Source: an uncultured Bacteroidales bacterium
GTDB taxonomy: Bacteria > Bacteroidota > Bacteroidia > Bacteroidales > P3
Length of the DNA: 56,639 bases
NCBI GenBank assembly: GCA_944321885.1
Contig: CALUNB010000011.1
Span: forward strand, 1-56,639
Direction: 5' to 3'
The position numbers and the translations under genes are program-made. A model generated the notes under the pieces. It was given only the letters and a program-made list of their open reading frames with translations, was not told the DNA's origin and made no database searches. How positions within the stretch are numbered: position 1 is the first letter of the stretch; every line of letters begins with the position of its first letter. Below, one piece after another: positions 20,603-29,770 of this stretch.

Positions 20603-21472
20603 ATGGGGACATTCATGAATACAGGACGTGCATATCGTGTCTTTTGCCGGGGAGCGGTCGGACTGCTTTGCTTGGCGGTCGGTGCGTGTTCCTCTTTGGA
20701 GGAGAGGGATGGGGGCGTGGACAGTGTGCATCGTATCTATTTGGACGATGAGGGAAGCAAAGAATTGGAATATAATTTCATGTATGACGGAAGCGGACGG
20801 GTTTCCCAGGTGGGTGTGAGCCGGCGGGTTCCCATGGGGGTCAACAACGGCAGTATCAATGTTTCGGATAACTACGTTTATGACTATCGGAATCCCGATA
20901 CGATTTCCATTATCCGCCAAGGTATGGATTACGACGGGGTGACGGGTACGGTCATGCCCCATACGAGCAGTATTTTCGTGGAAATGGCTTCCGGAATCCG
21001 GGTTTCCGTTTTGGAGGACACCATGGAAGGAATCCGGATGGAATATGAATATGACGTGCAAGGACAGTTGGTCGGCGTCGGTAAAAGTTGGGGAAATCCA
21101 TCGGAATCCGCTTCGACGGATTTCCATGTGGCCATCGCTTGGGAAGACGGGAACATGGTCAGGTTGGAGTCCGGGAACCAGGTGTACGGTTTCGGGTACG
21201 GGAGCGCTCCTTTGGACAACACCTTGAGCGTGGATATCCTTTGCTGGATGTTGGAACGCGAGTTCCTGGAAGAGATACCGCTTTGGAGCATCGGTTTGCA
21301 GGGTGTTGCGAACCGGAACCTTCCCAGCTATGTTTATATCCAGGAAAGCAACGGTGAGCGCCGCTTGGCGGAGTTTTCCTATACGACAGACGGGAGCAAC
21401 CTGACCGGTTTCAGTATCGAATACCTTTTGAATCCGGGGCGGGAAGAATCGTTTGTCATCGAATACGATTAA
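20603..21472 (+). CDS. DUF4595-like surface lipoprotein
   Basis: A 289-residue secreted protein whose N-terminus is a lipoprotein signal: positively charged start, hydrophobic AVGLLCLAV and a lipobox ending GAC at residue 29, followed by SSLEERDGG. The mature part consists of repeated beta-strand pairs such as YNFMYDGSGRVSQVGV, YEYDVQGQLVGVGKSW and AEFSYTTDGSNLTGFSIEY. These resemble the YD-like strands of DUF4595 proteins common in Bacteroidales. A second ATG at 20615 would give a shorter signal sequence and is equally plausible. It ends nine bases before arginine deiminase and may be cotranscribed with it. Ligand unknown. Confidence 0.7.
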   Translation: MGTFMNTGRAYRVFCRGAVGLLCLAVGACSSLEERDGGVDSVHRIYLDDEGSKELEYNFMYDGSGRVSQVGVSRRVPMGVNNGSINVSDNYVYDYRNPDTISIIRQGMDYDGVTGTVMPHTSSIFVEMASGIRVSVLEDTMEGIRMEYEYDVQGQLVGVGKSWGNPSESASTDFHVAIAWEDGNMVRLESGNQVYGFGYGSAPLDNTLSVDILCWMLEREFLEEIPLWSIGLQGVANRNLPSYVYIQESNGERRLAEFSYTTDGSNLTGFSIEYLLNPGREESFVIEYD

Positions 21473-21481
21473 TATTTTTAT

Positions 21482-22702
21482 ATGATAGCGCAAGTAAATT
21501 TGAATTCCGAGGTCGGGCGATTGCGATCGGTCGTGCTGCACAGGCCTGGTCCCGAATTGGAAAACATGACGCCTTCCACCATCAAGGAAGCGTTGTACAG
21601 TGATTTGTTGTCCACGGCTCCGGCGCGGAAAGAATACCGCCAGTTGGAAGCCGTGCTTTCCCAGGTTTGTGTCCCTTTTTATATCGATGATTTGCTGGAA
21701 GAGACCTTGAGGGAGGTGCCTGAATCCAAAGCCTATCTCATGGAAAAGCTTGCGGCTTCGGGTATCGGGGCCGGATTGTTGGCTTCTTTGGAAAGCATGG
21801 ATGCCAAGGCTTTGAAGGACAGTTTGGTACAAGGGATTCCAGGAAGAGGGATGAACCCTTTGTACAACCTTTATTTCACAAGGGACATCGGGGTTTGTTT
21901 CAACGCCCATGCCATGCCGACCCATATGGCGACCAAGGTCCGTTCGGGGGAAATCCTGATGACGGACACCATTTATAAATACCATCCGTATTTCACGCGG
22001 AACCGGGCTTGGGTCAACCCTTGGGAAAACGTGGCGGCGGGAACCCGTTTGGAAGGCGGGGATTTCCAGGTGGCCGCGCCCGATGTCTTTGTCATCGGCC
22101 AGGGAGCGCGTTCCAATCGTCAAGGTGTGGAGGCTTTCATTTCCATCAAGAGCAAGGAAACGCCTTTGTTCCATGTGATTACCCAGGAACTGCCGAACGA
22201 ACCGGAATCTTTCATCCATTTGGACATGGTGTTCACCTTCCTGGACCGTCGGCGTTGCATGGCATACAAGCCCTTGATTATGGGACATAATTCCTACAAG
22301 ACCCGTTTGCTCCGGGTGGAAAACGGGCAAATCCGGGAAACGGTTTTCGACACTGTTTTCGATGCCTTGCACCGTTTGGGTATGGATTACGAGCCGGTTT
22401 TCTGCGGGAACGACAAAGGTGTGTACCCGGACCGGGAACAATGGCATAGCGGGGCGAATTTCTTCGCTTTCGCACCGGGCAAAATCATGGGTTACGGTCG
22501 TAACCTCCATACGATAGAAGCTTTGTCGAACGCTGGTTTCGAAGTGGTGGAAGCCTGGGATGTGGTGGAAGGAAAGGCCAAGGTGGAAACCGGGAACGAG
22601 GACAAACCGGTGGTTTATACCTTGGAAAGCTCGGAATTGGTGCGGGGCGGCGGCGGTTGCCGTTGCATGACCATGCCGCTTTGCCGGGAAGATTTGGACT
22701 AA
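21482..22702 (+). CDS. arcA: Arginine deiminase
   Basis: Converts arginine to citrulline and ammonia. The 406-residue product has the usual length. It contains RLRSVVLHRPGPEL, NLYFTRDIG (FTRD at 132-135), the substrate motif EGGD (191-194), HLDMVFT (246-252) and the C-terminal catalytic loop GGGGCRCMTMPL. The active cysteine is probably C395; the extra cysteine at 393 replaces a residue that is often proline. No ornithine carbamoyltransferase, carbamate kinase or arginine/ornithine antiporter gene lies in the window, so this is an isolated arcA. It may serve nitrogen release or acid tolerance rather than the complete energy-yielding pathway. Confidence 0.94.
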   Translation: MIAQVNLNSEVGRLRSVVLHRPGPELENMTPSTIKEALYSDLLSTAPARKEYRQLEAVLSQVCVPFYIDDLLEETLREVPESKAYLMEKLAASGIGAGLLASLESMDAKALKDSLVQGIPGRGMNPLYNLYFTRDIGVCFNAHAMPTHMATKVRSGEILMTDTIYKYHPYFTRNRAWVNPWENVAAGTRLEGGDFQVAAPDVFVIGQGARSNRQGVEAFISIKSKETPLFHVITQELPNEPESFIHLDMVFTFLDRRRCMAYKPLIMGHNSYKTRLLRVENGQIRETVFDTVFDALHRLGMDYEPVFCGNDKGVYPDREQWHSGANFFAFAPGKIMGYGRNLHTIEALSNAGFEVVEAWDVVEGKAKVETGNEDKPVVYTLESSELVRGGGGCRCMTMPLCREDLD

Positions 22703-22771
22703 AGGGGGCTTGCCTTGGACACTTGCCCGCTTCCGGAGAAAATTCCAAGGCGGGCGATTTTTTCAGAAGGG

Positions 22772-23395
22772 ATGTTGGAACTTCGGTATAGTAGGTATAC
22801 GTTGGAAGCCGGCTGTGACGAAGCCGGGCGGGGTTGTCTGGCCGGGCCGGTTTTCGCGGCGGCGGTCATTTTCCCGCCCGATTACCATAACGAGGCCTTG
22901 AACGATTCCAAGAAACTCCCGGAAAAGGCGCGTTACGCCTTGCGGGAGGAAATCCTGCAGGATGCCTTGACCTACGGTGTAGCCCGGGTCGAAGCCGGGG
23001 AAATCGACCGGATCAATATCCTGCAAGCCTCCATCAAGGCCATGCATTTGGCTTTGGACCAATTGGACCCACAGCCGGAGTTCATTACCGTGGACGGGAA
23101 CCGTTTCAAACCCTACGGGAAGGTTCCTTCGGCCTGCGTGGTCAAGGGGGACGGGAAATACCTTTCAATTGCGGCGGCTTCGATTTTGGCAAAGACTTTC
23201 CGTGACGACTGCATGCGTGAATTGGACGCGGCCTGCCCCGGTTACGGATGGGCCAAGAACAAAGGTTACCCGACGGCGGCGCATTACCAAGCGCTGGCCC
23301 GTTTGGGCGAAACTCCTTGGCACCGGCGTTCTTTCCGTTTGCATCCCCAATTGGAATTGTTTCCCTGGACACGGGGACGGAATGGAGGGGATTAG
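22772..23395 (+). CDS. rnhB: Ribonuclease HII
   Basis: Cleaves RNA in RNA-DNA hybrids, including single misincorporated ribonucleotides. The 207-residue product shows the catalytic GCDEAGRG (14-21), [24 protein letters not shown], the conserved VDGNRF and the C-terminal acid site in [26 protein letters not shown] follows, then HRRSF at the C-terminal side. The open frame begins 19 codons earlier, but [19 protein letters not shown] is the family-like start and is preceded by AGAAGG. It is followed 70 bp later by hisS. Confidence 0.94.
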   Translation: MLELRYSRYTLEAGCDEAGRGCLAGPVFAAAVIFPPDYHNEALNDSKKLPEKARYALREEILQDALTYGVARVEAGEIDRINILQASIKAMHLALDQLDPQPEFITVDGNRFKPYGKVPSACVVKGDGKYLSIAAASILAKTFRDDCMRELDAACPGYGWAKNKGYPTAAHYQALARLGETPWHRRSFRLHPQLELFPWTRGRNGGD

Positions 23396-23465
23396 GGCCG
23401 TCGGGGATCCTAAGAATTTTAAAAACCTTCAAGAAAATAGCTTCAAGCAAAAAGAAAAAAGAAAA

Positions 23466-24860
23466 ATGAAGCCGAACACGGTAAAAGGAACTCGTGATTT
23501 CACGCCGGTGCAGATGCGGCGCAGGAACTACATATTCGAAACTATCCGGGATGTCTACCGCTTGCACGGGTATCTTCCGATAGAGACCCCGGCTTTGGAA
23601 AACCTCTCTACCTTGATGGGCAAGTACGGGGAAGAAGGCGACAAGCTCTTGTTCAAGGTCCTCAATTCGGGCGATTTCATGGACAAGACCGGTCTGTTGG
23701 ACGAGCAGGGGGCTTGGCAGCATTCGTTTCCCGATACCAAGGCTTTGAGCCGGAACCTTTTGCCTAAAATCAGCGACAAGGGGTTACGTTACGATTTGAC
23801 CGTGCCTTTCGCCCGTTTCGTGGTCCAGCACCAGAACGAGTTGGTTTTCCCTTTCAAACGCTACCAAATCCAGCCGGTTTGGCGGGCCGACCGTCCGCAG
23901 AAAGGGCGTTACCGCGAATTTTACCAATGCGATGCCGATGTGATCGGTTCGGATTCGCTTTTGCACGAAGCTGAACTGGTGCAGATGATGGAGGAAGTGT
24001 TCGCCCGCTTGGGAGTCCGGGTCGTGGTGAAGATAAACAACCGTAAGATATTGTGCGGGATAGCCGAAGCGATGGGCTGTCCGGAAAAGATGATGGACAT
24101 CACGGTGGCCATCGACAAACTGGACAAAATTGGTTTGGATGCGGTGAAAGCGGAGCTGGTTGGACGGGGGATTGCGGAGGAGGCTGTCGAGAAGTTGGTG
24201 CCGGTCTTGCTGTTGCAGGGGGGCTATGCCGAAAAGATGGCTTTTTTAGGGAATTTCTTGGCTTCGAGCCCGATAGGGATGAAGGGCGTGGAGGAAACTT
24301 CCACTTTGTTCGGTTTGCTGGAGCAGATGGGGGTGAAAGTTGCTTACGAGCTGGATTTGAGTTTGGCAAGGGGTCTGAATTATTATACCGGGGCTATTTT
24401 CGAGGTGAAAGCCTTGGATGTGGCGATGGGAAGTATTTGCGGGGGAGGCCGTTACGACGATTTGACCGGGGTGTTCGGCATGAAAGGGCTTTCCGGGGTC
24501 GGCATTTCGTTCGGGGCGGACCGGATTTACGACGTTCTCAACGACTTGGGACTTTATCCGGAGCGGACTTTGAGCGGAACCGAGGTCTTGTTCGTCAATT
24601 TCGGTTCCAGGGAACAGGCCTGGACCTTCGCCTTGGCTTCGGCCTTGCGGCGGGAGGGGATTTCGGTTGAAATTTATCCTTCGGCGGCCAAATTGCAGAA
24701 GCAGTTTTCCTATGCGGACAACCTGCATATCCCCTTTGTGGTTGTTTTGGGTGAAAAAGAGCAGGAAGCCGGGCAGGTGCTTGTCAAGGACATGAAGACC
24801 GGAACGCAGGAAGCGGTGGACCAAATGGAATTGCCGGCTTGGCTCAAGGCCCGTTTGTAG
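23466..24860 (+). CDS. hisS: Histidine-tRNA ligase
   Basis: Class II aminoacyl-tRNA synthetase that charges tRNA-His. The 464-residue product opens [13 protein letters not shown]. It has motif 2 in [23 protein letters not shown], the histidine-specific [23 protein letters not shown], motif 3 GISFGADRI and a C-terminal anticodon-binding domain (from [13 protein letters not shown]). The ATG at 23466 follows a weak AAAGAAAAA site; an open frame reaching back into rnhB is ignored. No tRNA gene is seen next to it. Confidence 0.97.
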   Translation: MKPNTVKGTRDFTPVQMRRRNYIFETIRDVYRLHGYLPIETPALENLSTLMGKYGEEGDKLLFKVLNSGDFMDKTGLLDEQGAWQHSFPDTKALSRNLLPKISDKGLRYDLTVPFARFVVQHQNELVFPFKRYQIQPVWRADRPQKGRYREFYQCDADVIGSDSLLHEAELVQMMEEVFARLGVRVVVKINNRKILCGIAEAMGCPEKMMDITVAIDKLDKIGLDAVKAELVGRGIAEEAVEKLVPVLLLQGGYAEKMAFLGNFLASSPIGMKGVEETSTLFGLLEQMGVKVAYELDLSLARGLNYYTGAIFEVKALDVAMGSICGGGRYDDLTGVFGMKGLSGVGISFGADRIYDVLNDLGLYPERTLSGTEVLFVNFGSREQAWTFALASALRREGISVEIYPSAAKLQKQFSYADNLHIPFVVVLGEKEQEAGQVLVKDMKTGTQEAVDQMELPAWLKARL

Positions 24861-25090
24861 CCTTGGGGTGGTAAGGCCTTGGTGTACGGTGGCGTGGGTA
24901 TTGGGTTGGCCCAGTGTTTGTTGTCGCCGGACGGGAGCTGGCTTCGGATTCTGGAAAAAGCATGGAGTTCGGGTCTGGAGCCGGGAATCTGGCTTTTCCG
25001 AGGCCGGTGAGGGTGGATAGGAGGGTTGGAGCGGGAGGGGCTGGATAGCTATGGGTTCGTTCGAAAAAGAAAAACAGAAAAATAGAGATA

Positions 25091-26587
25091 ATGGAAACAA
25101 AGACATTTGAAATCACGTTGCAAGATCTGTCGTTCGAGCAAATCGGGCAGATTATCGACGGGCATTGGCGGATCCGTTTGTCGGACGAAGTATTGGCCGC
25201 CGTGCAGAAATGCCGGGACTATCTGGACCGGAAAACCAAGACCCATCCCGACCCGATTTACGGGGTGACGACGGGTTTCGGTTCCTTGTGCAACGTAAGC
25301 ATCTCTGAAGAGCAGCTTTCCCAATTGCAGAAGAACCTGATGATGTCCCATGCCTGCGGCTTGGGCGAAGTGGTTCCGCAAGAAGTGGTGAAACTGATGC
25401 TGTTGATGAAAATCAAATCGCTTTCTTACGGGAATTCGGGCGTGCAGGTGGTGACCATCCAACGTTTGGTGGATTTCTTCAACGAGGATGTGTTGCCGGT
25501 GGTTTACCAGCAGGGTTCCTTGGGCGCTTCGGGCGACCTGGCTCCGTTGGCGCACATGTGCCTGCCTTTGATTGGCTTGGGTGAAGTCTGGGTGGACGGG
25601 GAAAAACGTCCCGCTGCCGAAGTTTTGGCCAAACATGGCTGGGAACCGGTGGAATTGGCTTCGAAGGAAGGTCTTGCCCTGCTGAACGGGACCCAGTTCA
25701 TGAGCTCCTTTGCGGTTCACAATGTGATGAAAGCGAAACGTTTGAGCGCTTTGGCCGATTTGATCGGGGCTTTGTCTCTCGAAGCTTTCGACGGGCGTAT
25801 CGAACCTTTCTACGCGGAAATCCAGGATGTGCGCCGTCACCAAGGCCAGGTGGATACTGCTGCCGCTTTCCGCAAGTATTTGGAAGGTAGCGAAATGATT
25901 AAGCGTACCAAGACCCATGTACAGGATCCTTATTCATTCCGTTGCATCCCGCAGGTCCACGGCGCCTCCAAGGATGCCATCGAGTACGTGTCGAGGATTA
26001 CGTTCGAGGAAATCAACGCGGTGACGGACAACCCGACGGTCTTCCCCGACAAGGATTTGGTGATTTCGGCAGGTAACTTCCATGGACAACCTTTGGCCTT
26101 GACCCAGGATTTCCTGAGCATCGCCGTGGCGGAATTGGCCAATATCTCGGAACGCCGGACCTACCAGCTTATTGCCGGGAAGCGGGAATTGCCGAGTTTC
26201 TTGGTGAAGAAACCGGGCTTGAACAGCGGTTTCATGATTCCGCAATACGCGGCGGCTTCGATTGTGAGCCAGAACAAGCAATTGTGTTGCCCCGCCAGCG
26301 TGGATTCCATCGAGTCTTCGCAAGGCCAGGAAGACCATGTGAGCATGGGGGCCAACGCGGCGACCAAGGCTTACCGTGTCATGGATAATACCGAAAGAGT
26401 GCTGGCTATTGAATTGTTCAATGCCGCCCAGGCTTTCGAGTTCCGCCGTCCCATAAAGACTTCCCCGGTATTGGAAGCTTTCCTGGCGGCTTACCGCAAG
26501 GAAGTGCCTTTCGTGGAAGACGATTGCGTGATGTATCCTTTGATCCAGAAGTCGGTTGACTTCTTGCGCGGGTACAAGAGCCTGTAA
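25091..26587 (+). CDS. hutH: Histidine ammonia-lyase
   Basis: Deaminates histidine to urocanate, the first step of histidine degradation. The 498-residue product has the MIO cofactor tripeptide Ala-Ser-Gly at 146-148 in QGSLGASGDLAPLAH. The active-site YGVTTGFG is near residue 57, the HAL-like KNLMMSHACGLGE is at 81-93, and GQEDHVSMGANA is near 414. NAVTDNPTVF and GNFHGQPLA complete the family signature. The SH pair at 86-87 favours histidine over tyrosine or phenylalanine as substrate. The rest of the hut pathway is not in the window. A 230-bp spacer separates it from hisS, with no gene or clear promoter in it. Confidence 0.92.
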   Translation: METKTFEITLQDLSFEQIGQIIDGHWRIRLSDEVLAAVQKCRDYLDRKTKTHPDPIYGVTTGFGSLCNVSISEEQLSQLQKNLMMSHACGLGEVVPQEVVKLMLLMKIKSLSYGNSGVQVVTIQRLVDFFNEDVLPVVYQQGSLGASGDLAPLAHMCLPLIGLGEVWVDGEKRPAAEVLAKHGWEPVELASKEGLALLNGTQFMSSFAVHNVMKAKRLSALADLIGALSLEAFDGRIEPFYAEIQDVRRHQGQVDTAAAFRKYLEGSEMIKRTKTHVQDPYSFRCIPQVHGASKDAIEYVSRITFEEINAVTDNPTVFPDKDLVISAGNFHGQPLALTQDFLSIAVAELANISERRTYQLIAGKRELPSFLVKKPGLNSGFMIPQYAAASIVSQNKQLCCPASVDSIESSQGQEDHVSMGANAATKAYRVMDNTERVLAIELFNAAQAFEFRRPIKTSPVLEAFLAAYRKEVPFVEDDCVMYPLIQKSVDFLRGYKSL

Positions 26588-26608
26588 ACGGATTGCAAGA
26601 AAATGAAG

Positions 26609-26658
26609 AAGCCGCACCTTGCCTTCGGGCTTTGTCCCGGAGGGCCGGGGTGCGGCTT
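26609..26658. terminator. Bidirectional terminator between hutH and cutC
   Basis: AAGCCGCACC (26609-26618) pairs with GGTGCGGCTT (26649-26658), ten perfect pairs. The loop also holds GCCTTCGGGC and CCCGGAGGGC-like pairings. It sits in the 108 bp between the convergent stop codons of hutH and cutC, so it can serve both. Confidence 0.8.
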
Positions 26659-26695
26659 TCTGTATGCTTGCTTGAGGACAGGGGGCTGCTCGATG

Positions 26696-27460
26696 TCAAG
26701 CCTGCGTGTCCCTTCTTGTCAAGGCTTCCATGGCTTGGCGGATTTTGCCGGTATCGCTGGCATCGCGTGCGTATTCTTCTATTTTTACCGTTCCTCCCAT
26801 GGACACCTCCGTGTTGCGGAAGAGCATGCCGCTTTCCCGGCGGCTCCGGCCCGAAAGGTGGAACTCCCGGGCTCCCGTCAATGCCGCGATTTGCCGGATG
26901 TTGCCCGCATTGATGCCGCAGCCTGGCATTACGATCAAATCCCCGCTTGCCTGCACTAATTCCCTGAGCAAGGCGGCCCCTTCCAAGGCCGAATTTTTCA
27001 TGCCCGAACTCAAGAGTCTCGTGCATCCGTTTTCTTTCAGGACTTCCAAGGCCTCGAAAGGATTGCGGCACATGTCGAAAGCCCGGTGGAAAGTGAAGGG
27101 CAGGGGATAGGCTGCCTCGATGCAGCGGCAGAGGAAATCCCGGTCGATTTGGCCGTCGGCAAGGAGCATCCCGCTCACGATGCCGTCCGCTCCGGCTTCC
27201 GAAGCGGCCCGTATGTCTTCCAACATGACCTCTTTCTCGTCTTGCGAATAGAGGAAGTCCCCGCCACGGGGACGGATAATCACGTTAATCGCCAGTCCTT
27301 CCAGTCCACAGGCGGCCCGGATGCAACCGAAGGAGGGCGTGGTACCGCCTTCGGGCATCCCGGCGCACAATTCCACCCGGTCGGCACCGGCTTCGATGGC
27401 TGCCTTGACGCTTTCCACCGAGTTGGCGCATACTTCGATTTTGAATTCGGATCGTTCCAT
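26696..27460 (-). CDS. cutC: CutC family protein (copper homeostasis family)
   Basis: A 254-residue TIM-barrel protein of the CutC family, linked to copper homeostasis in some species although direct metal binding is debated. Family blocks include FKIEVCANSVESVKAAIEAG, ADRVELCAGMPEGGTTPSFG, VIIRPRGGDFLYS and ADGIVSGML. FHRAFDMCRNPFEALEVL, RLLSSG, VMPGCGINAGNI and EFHLSGRS follow. The start at 27460 gives the usual N-terminus. It lies 31 bp downstream of the fucosidase gene on the same strand and is probably cotranscribed. Confidence 0.93.
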   Translation of the reverse strand: MERSEFKIEVCANSVESVKAAIEAGADRVELCAGMPEGGTTPSFGCIRAACGLEGLAINVIIRPRGGDFLYSQDEKEVMLEDIRAASEAGADGIVSGMLLADGQIDRDFLCRCIEAAYPLPFTFHRAFDMCRNPFEALEVLKENGCTRLLSSGMKNSALEGAALLRELVQASGDLIVMPGCGINAGNIRQIAALTGAREFHLSGRSRRESGMLFRNTEVSMGGTVKIEEYARDASDTGKIRQAMEALTRRDTQA

Positions 27461-27491
27461 ATCCTTGGTTTTTCCAGTCGAAGCCTTTTCT

Positions 27492-28859
27492 TTATTTTAC
27501 TTCCAATTCTATCACGTAATCAATTTCTTCCGGAACTTTGTCGAAAGAAAGCCAGACTCCGTCCTTGTCTTGCTTGAAACGGACGGGTTTCCCGCTGGCG
27601 AATTCCTTGGCCGATTTGATTTTCAAATCATTGAACGGCACGAAAAGGGCTTTGTCCGGCAGGTCGAGGATATGCACGTAGCGTTTGCCTCCTTTCCGGG
27701 TTGTCACGCCCCAGTCGCGGGGGGAGACCTCGCCCCCCCGGGTCCCGTAAAGGGTAGGGCCGTACACCTGCATCCATTCGCCGATTTCTTTCAAACGGGC
27801 CAAGGCCAAGGCCGGCAGTTCCCCATCGGGTTGCGGGCCGATGTTCAACAGCAGGTTCGCGTTCCGCCCGGCAGCCCGTACCAAATAGTGGATCAGGGTC
27901 TTGCTGTCCTTGTAGTCCTGATCGGCAATCTTGTAGCCCCACATCCCGTTCATGGTCTGGCAGGTTTCCAAGGGCAGGGTGCTGATGTCTTGTCCCGAAA
28001 GCCCGGCTGTGTTCTCGCCCGGTAGGTCGCGTTCGAAGATTTGGATGTCTTCACCCTCGAAGGGTACTTGGTGATGGTTGTTGCCAATCAGGCAGGCCGG
28101 TTGCAATTCGTGGATCATCTGGTATTGTTCCGGAAGCTGCCAATCGAAATTGCTGTCCTGGTCGTGATCCCACCAACCGTCGAACCAGATGGCGCCGATA
28201 GGTCCGTACTGGGTCAGCAATTCGCGTATCTGGTTGTTCATGAAGGCGTAATAGGTCGCCCATTCGCCGTGGCCCTTGCGTCCGGTTCCCCTTCCGGTCC
28301 GACCCAAGGGATAGTAGTCTTCGCGCACCCAGTCCAGATGGGAATAATACAGATGCAAGCCGATGCCTTGTTTTTGGCATTCTTCGGCCAATTCCTTGAG
28401 GATGTCCCGTTTGAAAGGCGTGGCATCCACGATGTCGTAGTCCGAAAATTCGGTGTCCCACATCGAGAAACCTTCGTGGTGCCGGGTCGTGAAACAGATG
28501 TACTTGGCTCCGGAGGCCTTGATAGCCGAAACCCATTCGGCGGCGTCGAAACGCGAGGGGTAAAAGCCTCCCGCCAGTTTGCGGTATTCCTCGTGGTCGA
28601 TGCCCCGGTTCATGTACCATTCCCCTTGGGCCAGCATGCTGTACAGCCCCCAATGCAGGAAAATCCCGAATTTTTGGTCCCGGAAATTTTCCCTTGCCTG
28701 GAGGTTTTCAGGTGCGGGAACATAGTGGTAACCGGTGTCTTGGGTTTGTGGTGTGGGTTCGGCAAGCCGGGTTTCCGCCGCTTGGCTTCCTGGCACCAAG
28801 ATGGCCAAAAGGCAGGGGATGGAAAGTAAGGAAAGAGTACGTTTTTTCATGGTTTTCAT
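27492..28859 (-). CDS. Alpha-L-fucosidase (GH29)
   Basis: Secreted glycoside hydrolase releasing fucose from host or plant glycans. The 455-residue product has a Sec signal peptide ending near SQA/AETR (about residue 27). Family 29 landmarks are FGIFLHWGLYSM, CFTTRHHEGFSMWD (HH at 127-128), YYSHLDW, IWFDGWWDHD with the likely nucleophile D227, and LLLNIGPQPDGELP. The acid/base residue cannot be placed with confidence. Starts at 28859 and 28850 are both plausible; an open frame extends further upstream but lacks the signal peptide. No susC/susD or sulfatase genes accompany it, so it is not part of an obvious polysaccharide utilisation locus. Confidence 0.92.
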   Translation of the reverse strand: MKTMKKRTLSLLSIPCLLAILVPGSQAAETRLAEPTPQTQDTGYHYVPAPENLQARENFRDQKFGIFLHWGLYSMLAQGEWYMNRGIDHEEYRKLAGGFYPSRFDAAEWVSAIKASGAKYICFTTRHHEGFSMWDTEFSDYDIVDATPFKRDILKELAEECQKQGIGLHLYYSHLDWVREDYYPLGRTGRGTGRKGHGEWATYYAFMNNQIRELLTQYGPIGAIWFDGWWDHDQDSNFDWQLPEQYQMIHELQPACLIGNNHHQVPFEGEDIQIFERDLPGENTAGLSGQDISTLPLETCQTMNGMWGYKIADQDYKDSKTLIHYLVRAAGRNANLLLNIGPQPDGELPALALARLKEIGEWMQVYGPTLYGTRGGEVSPRDWGVTTRKGGKRYVHILDLPDKALFVPFNDLKIKSAKEFASGKPVRFKQDKDGVWLSFDKVPEEIDYVIELEVK

Positions 28860-28994
28860 TGAATGGTTCCATTTGAATATGGGTACCTGGCCAGCGGGTG
28901 GGAAAAGTTTGGAAAAGTATAAAAAAAACTGCCGGATGGCAAAACCTTTTCCGGAGGCCCGCTTGGTGGGCATGGGCAGCCTGCAAATGCAGTA

Positions 28995-29453
28995 TCAGCG
29001 AGTTTCGACCGGATACGACAGGAGTCCTTGGCAGCCTGCAAGGATATCTTCGTAGGTCCGGTCGAAATCGCCTGTATACCACGGGTCGGCCACATCCCGG
29101 CACCCCGTTCCTGCATATTCCATCATGTAATGGACTTTCGGAACATCCACCGAGTCTATTATCTTGCTGATAAGACGTTTGTTGGAATTATCCATGACGA
29201 TTACCAGGTCGGCCTTGGCGGCTTCTTCGGGGGTAATCCTATGCGCTGTATGTGCATGGTACGGCACGCCCTTGCTTTCCAGCATCCGTGCGGCCGAAGG
29301 GTAAATAGGGTTCCCTTCCTCTTCATAAGACACAGCCGCCGAACTGATTTCAAACTCGGATTCCCGTCCGGCCTTGCGGACAAGGTCTTTCATGATATAT
29401 TCCGCCATCGGACTTCGGCATATGTTCCCGTGGCATACGAAAATTATTTTCAT
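28995..29453 (-). CDS. Low-molecular-weight protein-tyrosine phosphatase
   Basis: A 152-residue phosphatase with the P-loop CHGNICRS at residues 7-14 (nucleophile C7, arginine R13) next to the N-terminus and the general acid D123 in ADPWYTGDFD. Also visible are the SSAAVS strand, the ITPEEAAKADLVIVMD block and the DILAGCQGLL C-terminus. Such enzymes dephosphorylate tyrosine kinases or capsule regulators in bacteria, and stand-alone copies are common. No partner tyrosine kinase gene is in the window. It lies upstream of the fucosidase on the same strand with a 135-bp gap. Confidence 0.95.
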   Translation of the reverse strand: MKIIFVCHGNICRSPMAEYIMKDLVRKAGRESEFEISSAAVSYEEEGNPIYPSAARMLESKGVPYHAHTAHRITPEEAAKADLVIVMDNSNKRLISKIIDSVDVPKVHYMMEYAGTGCRDVADPWYTGDFDRTYEDILAGCQGLLSYPVETR

Positions 29454-29614
29454 GGTTCATTGGTGCATTAGACAGGTAAAAGACTTACTTGAATCTTTTA
29501 TATCGTATATGCTGCTTGCTTGCAATATTCGCAAAATTCTTGGAAATCTACAAACAGCAAGCAGACCGTCGCTTGTGCGATTTATGGTCGAATCCTATCC
29601 GCAGGGAAGCAAAA

Positions 29615-29679
29615 GGCGGTGTGCCGGAACGGGAGTCTGTTTTTGCCGAAAATCGACCGCACCCGTCCGGCACACCGCC
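29615..29679 (-). terminator. Long hairpin in the 317-bp spacer after the T9SS adhesin gene
   Basis: The arms at 29615-29633 (GGCGGTGTGCCGGAACGGG) and 29662-29679 pair over 18 bp with one bulged base, around a 28-nt loop. It lies about 90 bp downstream of the adhesin stop on the same strand, the position of a terminator, but lacks a strong T-run. A second, weaker inverted repeat (CTGCTTGCT at 29512-29520 with AGCAAGCAG at 29556-29564) lies nearer the phosphatase start. No gene is seen in the 29454-29770 spacer. Confidence 0.6.
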
Positions 29680-29770
29680 GGAGGTTTATCAAAATCTTGT
29701 TTTGGAACCGTCGTTTGCAAGGCATGTCCTTATCCGAGATGCCTGTGACGGACGTTCCTTGTATTATCCT

